From Franconibacter helveticus LMG 23732 (GTDB taxonomy: Bacteria > Pseudomonadota > Gammaproteobacteria > Enterobacterales > Enterobacteriaceae): a DNA stretch of 64,000 nucleotides. Shown piece after piece: positions 22,201-31,146 of the stretch. The translations under genes and the position numbers were made by a program. Location: contig NZ_AWFX01000003.1 in NCBI RefSeq assembly GCF_000463115.2, positions 1 through 64,000 on the forward strand. The letters are read 5' to 3'. The notes under the pieces were generated by a model. The model worked only from the letters and a program-made list of their open reading frames with translations. It was not told the DNA's origin and ran no database searches. Numbering within the stretch: position 1 is the first letter of the stretch; every line of letters begins with the position of its first letter.

Positions 22201-23052
22201 ATGGAGCGTATAGATTTCAGCGGCTGGCCAGACCTTCAGTTGCGCTGCGCCGAGTGCTGGCTGTGGGGGCAAAAATATGGCCGCATCGATGGCGATTTTA
22301 ACGTGCGCGGAAATACGCTTGCGCTTACCGGCGGCCTGCTTGATACCGGCTTTGCCCGGCTGACCGCCCAGGGTGAATGGGTTAACAAACCGGGCGAGCT
22401 TCGCACGTCGCTCAAAGGCACGCTGAAAGGACAAAAGCTTGACGCCGCGACCAGTTTCTTTGGGCTGACCACGCCGCTGCAAGGTTCCTCTTTCAATGTG
22501 GATTATGACCTGCACTGGCGCGACGAACCCTGGCAACCGGACGAGGCGTCGCTGAACGGCATCCTTCATACCCGGCTGGGCAAAGGACAAATCGCCGATC
22601 TCGGCACCGGCCACGCCGGTCAGCTGTTGCGCCTGTTAAGCTTCGACGCGCTGCTGCGCAAGCTGCGCTTTGATTTCAGCGACACCTTCGGCGACGGCTT
22701 CTATTACGATTCCATTCGCAGCACCGCCTGGATAAAAGACGGCGTGCTGCATACCGACGATATGCTGATCGATGGGCTTGAAGCGGATATCGCCATGAAA
22801 GGCTCGGTCGATCTTCCTCGCCGTCGTCTTAATATGGAAGCGGTCGTGGCGCCGGAAATTTCCGCCACCGTCGGCGTGGCGACGGCCTTTGCGGTAAACC
22901 CTATCGTGGGTGCGGCGGTTTTTGCCGCCAGCAAAGTGCTCGGCCCGGTATGGAGTAAAATCTCCGTGCTGCGCTACCAGATAACCGGCCCTCTCGATAA
23001 ACCGCAAATTAATGAAGTGCTGCGCCAGCCGCGGGCAAATAAGGCGCAATGA
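19249..23052 (+). CDS. yhdP: AsmA-like phospholipid-transport protein YhdP
   Basis: YhdP is a very large inner-membrane-anchored protein that, with TamB and YdbH, carries phospholipids across the periplasm to the outer membrane. It has 1267 residues. There is one N-terminal membrane helix (about 4-27), then a long repetitive beta-groove of AsmA/DUF3971 type, ending with the conserved VAPEISATVGVATAFAVNP segment near residue 1205. The start is GTG at 19249 with AAGGAGAG upstream. It follows rng by 57 bp, probably in the same operon. Confidence 0.96.
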   Translation: MRRLPGILLLTAATLIVIVALLVSGLRLVLPHLDSWRPALLGKIEAATGMPVEIRAVEASWQNFGPTLEAQDISAGLKDGGELSIKRVTLALDVWQSLLHLRWQFRDLTFYQLHFRTNTPFQQDQSREKLETSKFTDLFFRQFDHFDLRDSTISFITLSGQRAELAVPQLTWVNGKNRHRAEGQVSLSSFTGQHGVMQVRMDLRDDNGLLNNGTVWMQADDVDVKPWLSQWMNENVALDTAKFSLAAWMTLKDGAIAGGDLWLKKGGASWQGGGEATHRLSVDNLTAHVTKQQGGWQFAIPATNIAIDDKPWPRGALTLAWIPAQDVGGAGNTRSDELRVRASNLELSGLDGLLPLAAKFSPALGEVWASTQPHGYLESVALDIPLQAANKTRFQGNWKNLSWKQWKLLPGADHFSGSLSGSLEHGRLQAQLADSKMPYETVFRAPLEIKNGVATLEWQKDATGFTLDGKNIDVQAHSLWAHGDFRWQQLAGQQPWLSILAGIRTGDGKQAWRYFPENLMGKYLVDYLSGAIQGGQVDNATLVYAGNPHHFPYKQNDGQFQVYVPLHNAKYAFQPGWPALENFDIELDFRNDGLWMSAPEVNLGGVKGRHVEAVIPDYSQDRLFIDADIAGPGKAVGPYFQQTPLNDSLAATLEELQLDGDVNARLHLDIPLDGEQVTAKGDVALNNNSLFIKPLDSTLHNLSGKFSFVNGNLKSEPLRATWFNQPLNVDFSTEEGKKAYDVAVNMNGNWQPTGTGLLPEPVNKALSGSVPWQGKVAITLPYRGSASYKVDVNGDLKNVSSRLPSPADKPAGAPLPFKVNVNGDLKSFALTGNVGKESHFNSRWLLNQKLTLDRAIWASDSQTVPPLPENAGVELNLPALDGAQWLALFNQGAADKVSSATRFPESVTLRTPSLALGGQQWNNLSIQMRPTLSGKEVSAQGREINGTLAMRDNAPWQANIHYLYFNPAASKNSGSSKAASPLAGMERIDFSGWPDLQLRCAECWLWGQKYGRIDGDFNVRGNTLALTGGLLDTGFARLTAQGEWVNKPGELRTSLKGTLKGQKLDAATSFFGLTTPLQGSSFNVDYDLHWRDEPWQPDEASLNGILHTRLGKGQIADLGTGHAGQLLRLLSFDALLRKLRFDFSDTFGDGFYYDSIRSTAWIKDGVLHTDDMLIDGLEADIAMKGSVDLPRRRLNMEAVVAPEISATVGVATAFAVNPIVGAAVFAASKVLGPVWSKISVLRYQITGPLDKPQINEVLRQPRANKAQ

Positions 23053-23141
23053 TTTGACGCGGACAATGAATTGCCGCAAGCTCGATAGATATCACCATTG
23101 TCCTCGCCCGTCAGGGCGTAAGTCAGAAGAGTAGCGAAACG

Positions 23142-24587
23142 ATGAGTCTGAACCTGGTAACTGAGCAACTGCTGTCTGCGAATGGCCTGAATCATCAGGA
23201 TCTGTTTTCCATCCTTGGCCAGCTGTCTGAACGTCGTCTCGATTACGGCGACCTCTATTTTCAGTCCAGCTACCATGAATCCTGGGTTTTAGAAGACCGC
23301 ATCATTAAAGACGGCTCGTGGAATATCGACCAGGGCGTCGGCGTGCGGGCGATCAGCGGCGAGAAAACCGGTTTCGCCTATGCTGACCAGATAAGCCGCC
23401 TGGCGCTGGAGCAAAGCGCAGGCGCGGCGCGCAGCATTGTGCGCGAAATGGGCGAAGGGCGTTCGCATACCCTGGGCGCGGTAGAACATAAATCGCTCTA
23501 TACCTCGCACGACCCGCTGCAAAGCATGAGCCGGGAAGAGAAGCTTGAGATCCTCAAGCGTGTAGACAAGGCGGCTCGCGCCGCCGATACCCGCGTCCAG
23601 GAAGTGACCGCCAGCCTCACCGGCGTCTATGAGCTTATCCTGGTGGCGGCGACCGACGGTACGCTGGCGGCAGACGTTCGCCCGCTGGTGCGCTTATCGG
23701 TTAGCGTGCTGGTGGAGGAGAGCGGCAAGCGCGAGCGCGGCTCCAGCGGCGGCGGCGGCCGTTTCGGTTACGACTGGTTCCTTGAAGAAGAAGATGGCGA
23801 CGTGCGCGCCGATGCGTGGGCGAAAGAGGCGGTGCGCATGGCGCTGGTTAACCTTTCCGCCGTTGCGGCGCCGGCTGGCACTCTGCCGGTGGTATTAGGC
23901 GCAGGCTGGCCTGGCGTACTGCTGCATGAAGCGGTGGGCCATGGTCTGGAAGGCGACTTCAACCGTCGCGGCACCTCTGTCTTCAGTGGACAGATGGGCC
24001 AACTGGTGGCTTCCGAACTCTGTACCGTAGTGGACGACGGCACCATGATGAACCGTCGCGGCTCGCTTTCGGTTGATGATGAAGGCGTGCCCGGCCAGTA
24101 CAACGTGCTGATTGAAAACGGCGTGCTGAAAGGTTACATGCAGGACAAGCTCAACGCGCGCCTGATGGGCGTGGCGCCAACCGGCAACGGCCGTCGCGAG
24201 TCTTACGCGCATCTGCCGATGCCGCGTATGACCAACACCTATATGCTGGCAGGCAAATCCACGCCGCAGGAGATTATTGAATCGGTCGAGTATGGCATTT
24301 TCGCGCCAAACTTCGGCGGCGGCCAGGTAGATATCACCTCCGGCAAGTTCGTTTTCTCGACGTCAGAAGCTTATCTGATTGAAAAAGGGAAAGTGACGAA
24401 GCCGGTGAAAGGCGCGACCCTGATTGGCTCCGGCATCGAGGCGATGCAGCAGATCTCCATGGTCGGCAACGATCTGGCGCTGGATAACGGCGTGGGCGTC
24501 TGCGGCAAAGAGGGGCAGAGCCTGCCGGTAGGCGTGGGTCAGCCGACGCTGAAAGTGGATAAACTGACGGTAGGCGGCACAGCGTAA
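23142..24587 (+). CDS. tldD: Metalloprotease TldD
   Basis: TldD, with TldE/PmbA, forms a zinc peptidase that trims modified peptides (microcins B17 and C7 leaders, CcdA). It has 481 residues. The zinc site [12 protein letters not shown] is near residue 262, and the Gly-rich [19 protein letters not shown] lies toward the C-terminus. tldE is not in this window, as in E. coli where the two genes are apart. It lies 89 bp after yhdP. Confidence 0.97.
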   Translation: MSLNLVTEQLLSANGLNHQDLFSILGQLSERRLDYGDLYFQSSYHESWVLEDRIIKDGSWNIDQGVGVRAISGEKTGFAYADQISRLALEQSAGAARSIVREMGEGRSHTLGAVEHKSLYTSHDPLQSMSREEKLEILKRVDKAARAADTRVQEVTASLTGVYELILVAATDGTLAADVRPLVRLSVSVLVEESGKRERGSSGGGGRFGYDWFLEEEDGDVRADAWAKEAVRMALVNLSAVAAPAGTLPVVLGAGWPGVLLHEAVGHGLEGDFNRRGTSVFSGQMGQLVASELCTVVDDGTMMNRRGSLSVDDEGVPGQYNVLIENGVLKGYMQDKLNARLMGVAPTGNGRRESYAHLPMPRMTNTYMLAGKSTPQEIIESVEYGIFAPNFGGGQVDITSGKFVFSTSEAYLIEKGKVTKPVKGATLIGSGIEAMQQISMVGNDLALDNGVGVCGKEGQSLPVGVGQPTLKVDKLTVGGTA

Positions 24588-24611
24588 ACCACGCGCGCAG
24601 GGCTCAATAAC

Positions 24612-24644
24612 AAGGGGATACGTTTTAACGTATCCCCTTTTTTT
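24612..24644 (+). terminator. Terminator of tldD
   Basis: An 11-bp perfect stem (AAGGGGATACG with CGTATCCCCTT) closes a 6-base loop and is followed by seven T residues. It lies 25 bp after tldD and before the convergent cdaR gene. Confidence 0.9.
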
Positions 24645-24686
24645 AATCAGCGACCAGTAAACCTGCTTTACAGGCCTGGTAGCTCG

Positions 24687-25859
24687 CTATTCCGTGATGG
24701 ACAAACTCTCGTTATCCAGTTGCAGCGCAATATAAAGCAAAATGCGATCGTCAAAGCTGTCCAGGTTCAGGCCGGTTATTTCCGAGATCCGCTTCATCCG
24801 GTATTCCAGCGTATTGCGGTGAATAAACAACGCCTTCGCCGCGAGGCTCGCCTGAAGGTTATTGGCATACCAGCCTTTCAGCGTGCGAAGCAGCAAGCCG
24901 TTGCTGTCCATCTGCTTTAAGCGAGCCACCGGTCGCGTCAATTCCTTTGCCTGCCAGTCCTCTTTAATGCTGTCCAGCAGCAGCGGCAAAATCAGATCTT
25001 TATAAAAATAGACGCGCTTTTGCGGCTGGTTGTTTTTGCCTACGGCCATGGTGGTGGAGGCGGTACGGTAAGAGCGGGCGATGCCGCCTGCGTCAGGAAA
25101 ATAGTTACCCATGGCGAGACGGATTTTCAGGCGGCTTCGGCTGCTTATCTGCTCCATTAACGCATGCATATACTGCCGCTGTTCGTCAGGCGCCCACATG
25201 CCGCGCGCATTAAGCGCAGGCTTCAGCAGCACGATTTGCGTCATCGAAACAATCGCGATAAGCGGCGACTTTTCCGCCGAGGTCAACAGCGTCTGAAGCT
25301 GTTGCAGCTCCGTCATCGCCGTGTCGACCCCAAGCTGACCGCTGTCTATTTCCACCACCAGCGCCACGCGCGGCTGGCTGAGATCGATGCCCAGGCGGTG
25401 CGCCCATTCGCCCAGCATCGGCGATGTCTGTTCCGAGCGGATTAGGTTCAGCACCAGTTCTTCGCGCAGGCGTACGTCCCGCGCCATCATGTGCATAAGC
25501 TGCGCCTGCTCAAGCATCATTTCCGCCGTCATGCAGACCAGCTCGCCGTACTGGCGCAACTGGCCCGGGTCGCCGGTCAGGCCTATCACGCCGACGATAT
25601 TGCGGTTAAGGTGCAGGGGCAGGTTGATGCCCGGCTTGACGCCCTGAAGATGACGCGTGACCGCGTCGTCGATATCCACAATCCTTCGCTGGGAGATGGC
25701 GAGCAACGCCCCTTCGTGCAATTCGCCAATACGTTCCGGATCGCCGCTGCCAATAATGCGGCCTTTACCATCCATCACGTTGATATTGCAGTCGATGATT
25801 TTCATCGTGCGGTCAACGATGTTTTGCGCAAGACGGGCGTCGAGATGGTAATCGTCCAT
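24687..25859 (-). CDS. cdaR: Sugar diacid regulator CdaR
   Basis: CdaR is the transcriptional activator of galactarate, glucarate and glycerate use. It has 390 residues. An N-terminal sugar-diacid recognition domain (about 5-135, with IGSGDPERIGELHEGA) is followed by a GGDEF-like middle segment and a C-terminal PucR-type helix-turn-helix (about 325-380, ALFIHRNTLEYRMKRISEI). In E. coli cdaR lies far from the gar genes. Here it is next to garD in the same direction, 205 bp downstream, so regulator and targets travel together. Confidence 0.93.
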   Translation of the reverse strand: MDDYHLDARLAQNIVDRTMKIIDCNINVMDGKGRIIGSGDPERIGELHEGALLAISQRRIVDIDDAVTRHLQGVKPGINLPLHLNRNIVGVIGLTGDPGQLRQYGELVCMTAEMMLEQAQLMHMMARDVRLREELVLNLIRSEQTSPMLGEWAHRLGIDLSQPRVALVVEIDSGQLGVDTAMTELQQLQTLLTSAEKSPLIAIVSMTQIVLLKPALNARGMWAPDEQRQYMHALMEQISSRSRLKIRLAMGNYFPDAGGIARSYRTASTTMAVGKNNQPQKRVYFYKDLILPLLLDSIKEDWQAKELTRPVARLKQMDSNGLLLRTLKGWYANNLQASLAAKALFIHRNTLEYRMKRISEITGLNLDSFDDRILLYIALQLDNESLSITE

Positions 25860-26017
25860 AACATTTCCTGTACAGAATGGTTACATAATCTTAATGAGCA
25901 TAACTGTGAAAATGTCGTACGGCATTGTGCAACTGCCCAGTGCGGGTAACTAAAAGCGAACTCTTCGGAGAACGTCACGTTTTGCGGCTTTGCCGCGAGC
26001 CGCCCGGGCAGACAAAA

Positions 26018-26046
26018 AGCCGGATGTCAAAAAAGCACATCCGGCT
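26018..26046 (-). terminator. Terminator of garD
   Basis: A 10-bp perfect stem (AGCCGGATGT with ACATCCGGCT) closes a 9-base loop and is followed on the minus strand by TTTTTG. It lies 18 bp beyond the garD stop, so cdaR probably has its own promoter in the following 150 bp. Confidence 0.85.
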
Positions 26047-26064
26047 GAAGCACAGCGCGGTGTA

Positions 26065-27636
26065 TCAGGTCACCGGCGCCGGGTTAAAGACCGCAAGCTG
26101 GTTGTGCAGCCCCCACTGGTCGGAAAAGGTTTTGCGTCGCCCGCTCGCCACGTCGAGCATAAAGTGGAACAGCTTCCAGCCGACCTGCACGATAGTTTCC
26201 TCGCCGGTGGCGATAGTGCCGGCGTTAATGTCCATTAAATCGAACCAGCGATTGGCAAGTTCCGTGCGCGTCGCCATTTTAATCACCGGCACCGCCATCA
26301 GGCCGTACGGCGTGCCGCGCCCGGTGGTAAAGACCTGGAGCGTAATGCCGGAGGCGACCTGCTGCGTGCCGCAGACGAAGTCGCTGGCGGGCGTGGCGGC
26401 GTAAATCAGCCCGCGTTTGGTCGGGCGCTGGCCCGGCGAGAGCACTTCGACAATGGCGCTTTTTCCTGATTTAGCGATAGAGCCGAGCGCTTTTTCCACC
26501 ACGTTCGCCAGCCCGCCTTTTTTATTGCCGGGCGACGGGTTGGCGCTGCGATCGGTTTGCCCCATGTCGAGATAGTTGTCGTACCAGGCCATCTCTTCCA
26601 GCAGCCGTTTGCCTACCTCTTCGTTGATCGCGCGCGGCGTCAGCAGATGGATGGCGTCACGCACTTCGGTGACTTCAGAAAACATCACCGTTGCGCCGCA
26701 GCGCACCAGCAGGTCAGACGCGTAGCCCACCGCCGGGTTAGCGGTCACGCCGGAAAAAGCGTCGCTGCCGCCGCACTGCATGCCGACCACCAGTTCCGAG
26801 GCCGGGCAGGTTTCACGCTTGCGCTGATTAAGTTTCGCCAGGTGCTGGCTGGCCACGCGCAGAATATCGTCCACCATCGAGCGGAAGCCGACATGCTGCT
26901 CATCCTGCAATCGCACAATGCTTGCGGAATCGACGGCAATCGCCGCCACGTCTTCTGTGCCCTGCAACAATCTTTCCGGTTGCAGTTTTTCGCAGCCGAG
27001 GCCAATCACCATCACTTCGCCGCCAAAGTTAGGGTTCAGCGCGATGTTATGAATGGTGCGGATGGGGATCACGGCGGCAGGCGCATTAATGGCCACGCCG
27101 CAGCCATAAAGGTGGTTAAGCCCGACTACGCCGTCGACGTTGGGGTAAAGAGGCAGCAGATCGCGCTCGATAAGCTTAATCACATAATCCACCACGCCCG
27201 CCACGCAGTGCACGCTGGTGGTAATGCCGAGCAGGTTTTTGGTGCCTACGCTGCCATCGGCGTTGCGGTAGCCTTCAAAGGTATAGCCTTCCAGCGGCGG
27301 CAGCGGCTCCGGCACGCGGGTCGCCAGCGGCAGCGTGTTAAGCGGCGGTGCTTTCGGCAGTTCGACCAGTGATTCGTCAATCCAGCTGCCGCGGGGAATA
27401 GCCCGTACGGCATAACCGATAATTTCGCCATAGCGAACAATTTCGCCGTGGGCAGGGATATCTGTCAGCGCCACTTTATGCCCCTGCGGGATATGCTCGA
27501 TCAACTCAAGCCCATCCGGAAAACGCGTGCCCGCCTTGAGCCCATTATCGTTGACAATAATTGCTACATTATCTTTGTCATCGACTTTTATATAAAAATT
27601 GCCCGTCTCAAGGTTTTTAATTTTTATATCAGTCAT
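26065..27636 (-). CDS. garD: Galactarate dehydratase
   Basis: GarD dehydrates D-galactarate to 5-keto-4-deoxy-D-glucarate, the first step of the pathway. It has 523 residues, the same as E. coli. An N-terminal SAF-type domain (about 1-90) precedes the UxaA/altronate-dehydratase core, with [20 protein letters not shown] near residue 335. The ATG at 27634-27636 ([10 protein letters not shown]) matches the family start, and a 48-residue upstream extension is rejected. It is divergent from garPLRK, and its stop is followed by a terminator. Confidence 0.97.
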   Translation of the reverse strand: MTDIKIKNLETGNFYIKVDDKDNVAIIVNDNGLKAGTRFPDGLELIEHIPQGHKVALTDIPAHGEIVRYGEIIGYAVRAIPRGSWIDESLVELPKAPPLNTLPLATRVPEPLPPLEGYTFEGYRNADGSVGTKNLLGITTSVHCVAGVVDYVIKLIERDLLPLYPNVDGVVGLNHLYGCGVAINAPAAVIPIRTIHNIALNPNFGGEVMVIGLGCEKLQPERLLQGTEDVAAIAVDSASIVRLQDEQHVGFRSMVDDILRVASQHLAKLNQRKRETCPASELVVGMQCGGSDAFSGVTANPAVGYASDLLVRCGATVMFSEVTEVRDAIHLLTPRAINEEVGKRLLEEMAWYDNYLDMGQTDRSANPSPGNKKGGLANVVEKALGSIAKSGKSAIVEVLSPGQRPTKRGLIYAATPASDFVCGTQQVASGITLQVFTTGRGTPYGLMAVPVIKMATRTELANRWFDLMDINAGTIATGEETIVQVGWKLFHFMLDVASGRRKTFSDQWGLHNQLAVFNPAPVT

Positions 27637-28025
27637 TGTCCAGTATTCTCCGAAGATTACGGTAAGGCGTTGCTTAAATAAAATGAACAATACGTATAAA
27701 GGCCCGCTTAAGATTAATAGTGTCAGGATTACCTTATTTCGAATGTGACGCCGATCACTGAAACTGGTCGCTATGCCCAACGCGCGGCGACTCTTTGCGG
27801 TTTTTGTGGAAGAAAGCGGCTGACCTTGTGCAGACAGACAAAAAAATGGCCTATAAAGTCGGTTAAATTGTGTGACCTTCTAATGATTAGCGCCGGGAGC
27901 GGCGTCTATACTGAGCTGCATAAAAAAGAGCAAAACCTGTGAAGGCCCGGTTATTGCTTTATCACAACGAATATCTACCGCTACCAGATTTACTTTCAGG
28001 CTGTACTCATACATGGGGAAATAAA
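27637..28025. promoter_or_regulatory. garD-garP divergent control region
   Basis: This 389-bp gap between divergent garD and garP must hold both promoters. It is AT-rich compared with the flanking genes. It contains one strong CRP-like site (listed separately). The CdaR operator is not known to me well enough to place. No additional gene is supported; the in-frame extensions of garD and garP into it lack family similarity. Confidence 0.6.
27744..27759. promoter_or_regulatory. CRP-like site between garD and garP
   Basis: TGTGACGCCGATCACT matches the CRP consensus TGTGA-N6-TCACA at nine of ten fixed positions. It lies 108 bp upstream of garD and 267 bp upstream of garP. Catabolite control of galactarate use is expected from E. 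coli. Confidence 0.65.
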
Positions 28026-29360
28026 ATGTCTGTGCAATCAGAAGTGGCTGTATCCAGCAAAAGAGTCCCTACCCGATTTTATATATTGCTAACCATATTT
28101 ATTGTTACCGCTATTAATTATGCCGACCGCGCTACATTATCTATTGCCGGTACGGAAGTTGCTAAAGAGCTACAGCTTGATGCGGTTTCCATGGGATATA
28201 TATTCTCGGCATTCGGCTGGGCCTATTTACTGATGCAAATTCCGGGCGGCTGGTTACTTGACCGGTACGGCTCGAAAAAAGTGTATACCTGGAGCCTGTT
28301 TTTCTGGTCGCTGTTTACCTTCACGCAAGGTTTTGTCGACATGCTGCCGCTTGCCTGGGCAGGCATCTCGATGTTCTTTATGCGCTTTATGCTGGGTTTT
28401 TCTGAAGCGCCTTCATTCCCCGCAAATGCCCGTATCGTCGCGGCCTGGTTTCCGACGAAAGAGCGCGGCACCGCTTCCGCGCTGTTTAACGCCGCCCAGT
28501 ACTTTTCGCTCGCTATTTTCTCGCCGCTGCTTGGCTGGCTCACCTTCGCGTGGGGCTGGGAGCATGTCTTTACCGTCATGGGCGCCATCGGCTTTGTGCT
28601 GACGCTGGTATGGGTAAAGTTTATTCATAACCCGGGCGACCATCCGCGCATGTCAAAAGAAGAGCTGGATTACATCAGCAGCAACGGCGCCGTAGTGGAT
28701 ATGGACCACAAAAAAGCGGACAGCCAGCAGAGCGGGCCAAAGCTGCACTACATCAAACAGCTTCTCACCAACCGCATGATGCTCGGCGTTTTTTTCGGTC
28801 AGTACTTTATTAACACCATCACCTGGTTCTTCCTCACCTGGTTCCCTATTTACCTGGTGCAGGAAAAAGGCATGTCGATCCTCAAAGTAGGGCTGGTGGC
28901 TTCGATTCCGGCGCTGTGCGGCTTTGCAGGCGGCGTGCTGGGCGGCGTGTTCTCGGATTACCTGGTGAAGCGGGGCGCATCGCTTACCTTTGCGCGTAAG
29001 TTGCCTATCGTGCTCGGCATGCTGCTCGCCTCCACCATTATTCTGTGCAACTACACCGACAGTACCGTGCTGGTTGTTTCGCTGATGGCGCTGGCGTTCT
29101 TTGGCAAAGGTTTCGGCGCGCTCGGCTGGCCGGTGATTTCCGACACCGCGCCGAAGGAAATTGTGGGTCTGTGCGGCGGGGTGTTTAACGTCTTCGGCAA
29201 CGTCGCTTCTATTGTGACGCCGCTGGTCATCGGTTATCTGGTCAGCGAATTACACTCCTTCAATGCCGCGCTGATTTTTGTCGGCTGCTCCGCGCTGATG
29301 GCGATGGTGTGTTATCTGGTGATCGTCGGCGATATCAAGCGTATGGAACTGGCGAAGTAA
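28026..29360 (+). CDS. garP: Galactarate/glucarate/glycerate transporter GarP
   Basis: GarP imports galactarate, glucarate and glycerate. It is a major-facilitator protein of the anion:cation symporter family with 12 predicted helices and 444 residues. Visible motifs are TAINYADRATLSIAG near residue 30 and GGWLLDRYGSKKVY (MFS motif A) near 75. The ATG at 28026 (MSVQSEVAVSS) matches the family start; the longer upstream frame is rejected. First gene of garPLRK. Confidence 0.95.
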   Translation: MSVQSEVAVSSKRVPTRFYILLTIFIVTAINYADRATLSIAGTEVAKELQLDAVSMGYIFSAFGWAYLLMQIPGGWLLDRYGSKKVYTWSLFFWSLFTFTQGFVDMLPLAWAGISMFFMRFMLGFSEAPSFPANARIVAAWFPTKERGTASALFNAAQYFSLAIFSPLLGWLTFAWGWEHVFTVMGAIGFVLTLVWVKFIHNPGDHPRMSKEELDYISSNGAVVDMDHKKADSQQSGPKLHYIKQLLTNRMMLGVFFGQYFINTITWFFLTWFPIYLVQEKGMSILKVGLVASIPALCGFAGGVLGGVFSDYLVKRGASLTFARKLPIVLGMLLASTIILCNYTDSTVLVVSLMALAFFGKGFGALGWPVISDTAPKEIVGLCGGVFNVFGNVASIVTPLVIGYLVSELHSFNAALIFVGCSALMAMVCYLVIVGDIKRMELAK

Positions 29361-29398
29361 GCCATACAGTCAGGGTCTGAACTCATTAAGGTTGAACA

Positions 29399-30166
29399 AT
29401 GAACGATATTTTCCCAAATAAATTCAAGGCCGCGCTGGCGGCTCACCAGACGCAGATCGGTTGCTGGTCGGCGTTAGCGAACCCCATCAGCACCGAGATG
29501 CTGGGCCTTGCGGGCTTCGACTGGATTGTGCTGGACGGCGAACACGCGCCTAACGATGTCACTACGTTTATCCCTCAGCTGATGGCGCTTAAGGGCAGCC
29601 ACAGCGCGCCAGTGGTGCGGGTGCCGACCAACGAGCCGGTGATCATTAAGCGTTTGCTGGATATCGGTTTCTATAACTTCCTCATTCCGTTTGTCGAGTC
29701 TGAAGAAGAAGCGGTGCTGGCCGTTGCCTCCACCCGCTACCCGCCGGAAGGCATTCGCGGCGTTTCTGTCTCCCACCGCGCCAATATGTTCGGCACCGTG
29801 CCGGACTACTTCGCCGCCTCTAATAAGAACATCACCATTATTGTGCAAATAGAGAGCCAGCAGGGCGTGGACAATGTCGACGCTATCGCCGCCACCGACG
29901 GCGTGGACGGGATTTTTGTCGGCCCAAGCGATCTGGCAGCGGCGCTGGGCCATCTTGGCAACGCTTCGCACCCGGAAGTGCAGCGCTGCATTCAGCACAT
30001 CTTCGCCCGCGCCAAAGCGCACGGCAAACCGGCGGGCATTCTGGCGCCGGTGGAAGCCGACGCTAAGCGTTACCTTGAGTGGGGCGCGACCTTTGTCGCC
30101 GTCGGCAGCGACCTTGGCGTGTTCCGCGCCGCCACGCAAAAGCTTTGCGACACCTTTAAAAAGTAA
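29399..30166 (+). CDS. garL: 5-keto-4-deoxy-D-glucarate aldolase
   Basis: GarL cleaves 5-keto-4-deoxy-D-glucarate (and 2-keto-3-deoxy compounds) to pyruvate and tartronate semialdehyde. It has 255 residues and belongs to the HpcH/HpaI class II aldolases. The catalytic segments are [12 protein letters not shown] near residue 40, [15 protein letters not shown] near 150, and [18 protein letters not shown] near 172. It is 38 bp after garP and 29 bp before garR. Confidence 0.96.
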   Translation: MNDIFPNKFKAALAAHQTQIGCWSALANPISTEMLGLAGFDWIVLDGEHAPNDVTTFIPQLMALKGSHSAPVVRVPTNEPVIIKRLLDIGFYNFLIPFVESEEEAVLAVASTRYPPEGIRGVSVSHRANMFGTVPDYFAASNKNITIIVQIESQQGVDNVDAIAATDGVDGIFVGPSDLAAALGHLGNASHPEVQRCIQHIFARAKAHGKPAGILAPVEADAKRYLEWGATFVAVGSDLGVFRAATQKLCDTFKK

Positions 30167-30201
30167 TTCGCTAATTAACGAGAGAGAGACGAGCTATGAC
30201 G

Positions 30202-31086
30202 ATGAAAGTAGGGTTTATTGGCCTTGGCATCATGGGTAAGCCGATGAGCAAGAACCTCATCAAAGCGGGCTATTCGCTGGTAGTCGCCGACCGCAACGCC
30301 GATGCGATTGCCGAGGTTATTGGCGCTGGCGCGGAAACGGCTGCGACCCCAAAAGAAATTGCCGGGCAGTGCGACGTCGTTATCACCATGCTGCCGAACT
30401 CCCCACACGTTAAAGAAGTCGCGCTGGGCGAGAACGGCCTTATCGAAGGCGCGCACGCAGGCCTGACGCTTATCGACATGAGCTCTATCGCGCCGCTGGC
30501 AAGCCGCGAGATCAGCGAGGCGCTACAGGCGAAAGGCGTGGGCATGCTGGATGCACCCGTAAGCGGCGGCGAGCCGAAAGCCATCGACGGCACGCTGTCG
30601 GTGATGGTGGGCGGCGATAAAGCGCTGTTCGATAAATACTATGACCTGATGAAAGCGATGGCGGGTTCCGTGGTGCATACCGGCGACATTGGCGCAGGCA
30701 ATGTCACCAAGCTGGCAAACCAGGTGATCGTGGCGCTGAATATTGCGGCGATGTCGGAAGCGCTGGTGCTGGCGACGAAAGCGGGCGTTAACCCGGATCT
30801 GGTTTACCAGGCTATCCGCGGCGGCCTTGCCGGCAGCACCGTTCTCGACGCCAAAGCGCCAATGGTGATGGATCGCAACTTCAAACCGGGTTTTCGCATC
30901 GACCTGCATATTAAAGACCTGGCGAACGCGCTGGATACCTCGCACGGCGTGGGCGCGCAGCTGCCGCTGACGGCCGCGGTAATGGAAATGATGCAGGCGC
31001 TGAAGGCTGATGGCATGGGCACCGCCGACCACAGCGCGCTGGCCTGCTATTACGAAAAACTGGCGAAAGTCGAAGTCGCTAAATAG
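30202..31086 (+). CDS. garR: Tartronate semialdehyde reductase GarR
   Basis: GarR reduces tartronate semialdehyde to D-glycerate with NADH. It has 294 residues and belongs to the beta-hydroxyacid dehydrogenases. Motifs are the N-terminal FIGLGIMGKPMSKNL, the substrate-binding DAPVSGGEPKA near residue 117, and the catalytic lysine in GNVTKLANQ near 170. The start follows E. coli (MKVGFIGLG); an ATG two codons earlier at 30196, nearer the GAGAGAGACGAG site, is equally possible. Confidence 0.96.
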   Translation: MKVGFIGLGIMGKPMSKNLIKAGYSLVVADRNADAIAEVIGAGAETAATPKEIAGQCDVVITMLPNSPHVKEVALGENGLIEGAHAGLTLIDMSSIAPLASREISEALQAKGVGMLDAPVSGGEPKAIDGTLSVMVGGDKALFDKYYDLMKAMAGSVVHTGDIGAGNVTKLANQVIVALNIAAMSEALVLATKAGVNPDLVYQAIRGGLAGSTVLDAKAPMVMDRNFKPGFRIDLHIKDLANALDTSHGVGAQLPLTAAVMEMMQALKADGMGTADHSALACYYEKLAKVEVAK

Positions 31087-31100
31087 CGATGAAATAACGG

Positions 31101-31122
31101 CAAGGGCGCCGCTGGCGCCCGG
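31101..31122 (+). other. garR-garK intercistronic hairpin
   Basis: GGGCGCC-GCT-GGCGCCC forms a strong 7-bp hairpin between garR and garK. No T run follows, so it is more likely an RNA-stability or processing element than a full terminator. Confidence 0.5.
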
Positions 31123-31146
31123 TTATCTCCCCGGTCTGGATTACTT

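Noticed and set aside
27637..27780. 48-residue N-terminal extension of GarD
   Set aside because: It lies in the control region, crosses the CRP-like site and is absent from the family.
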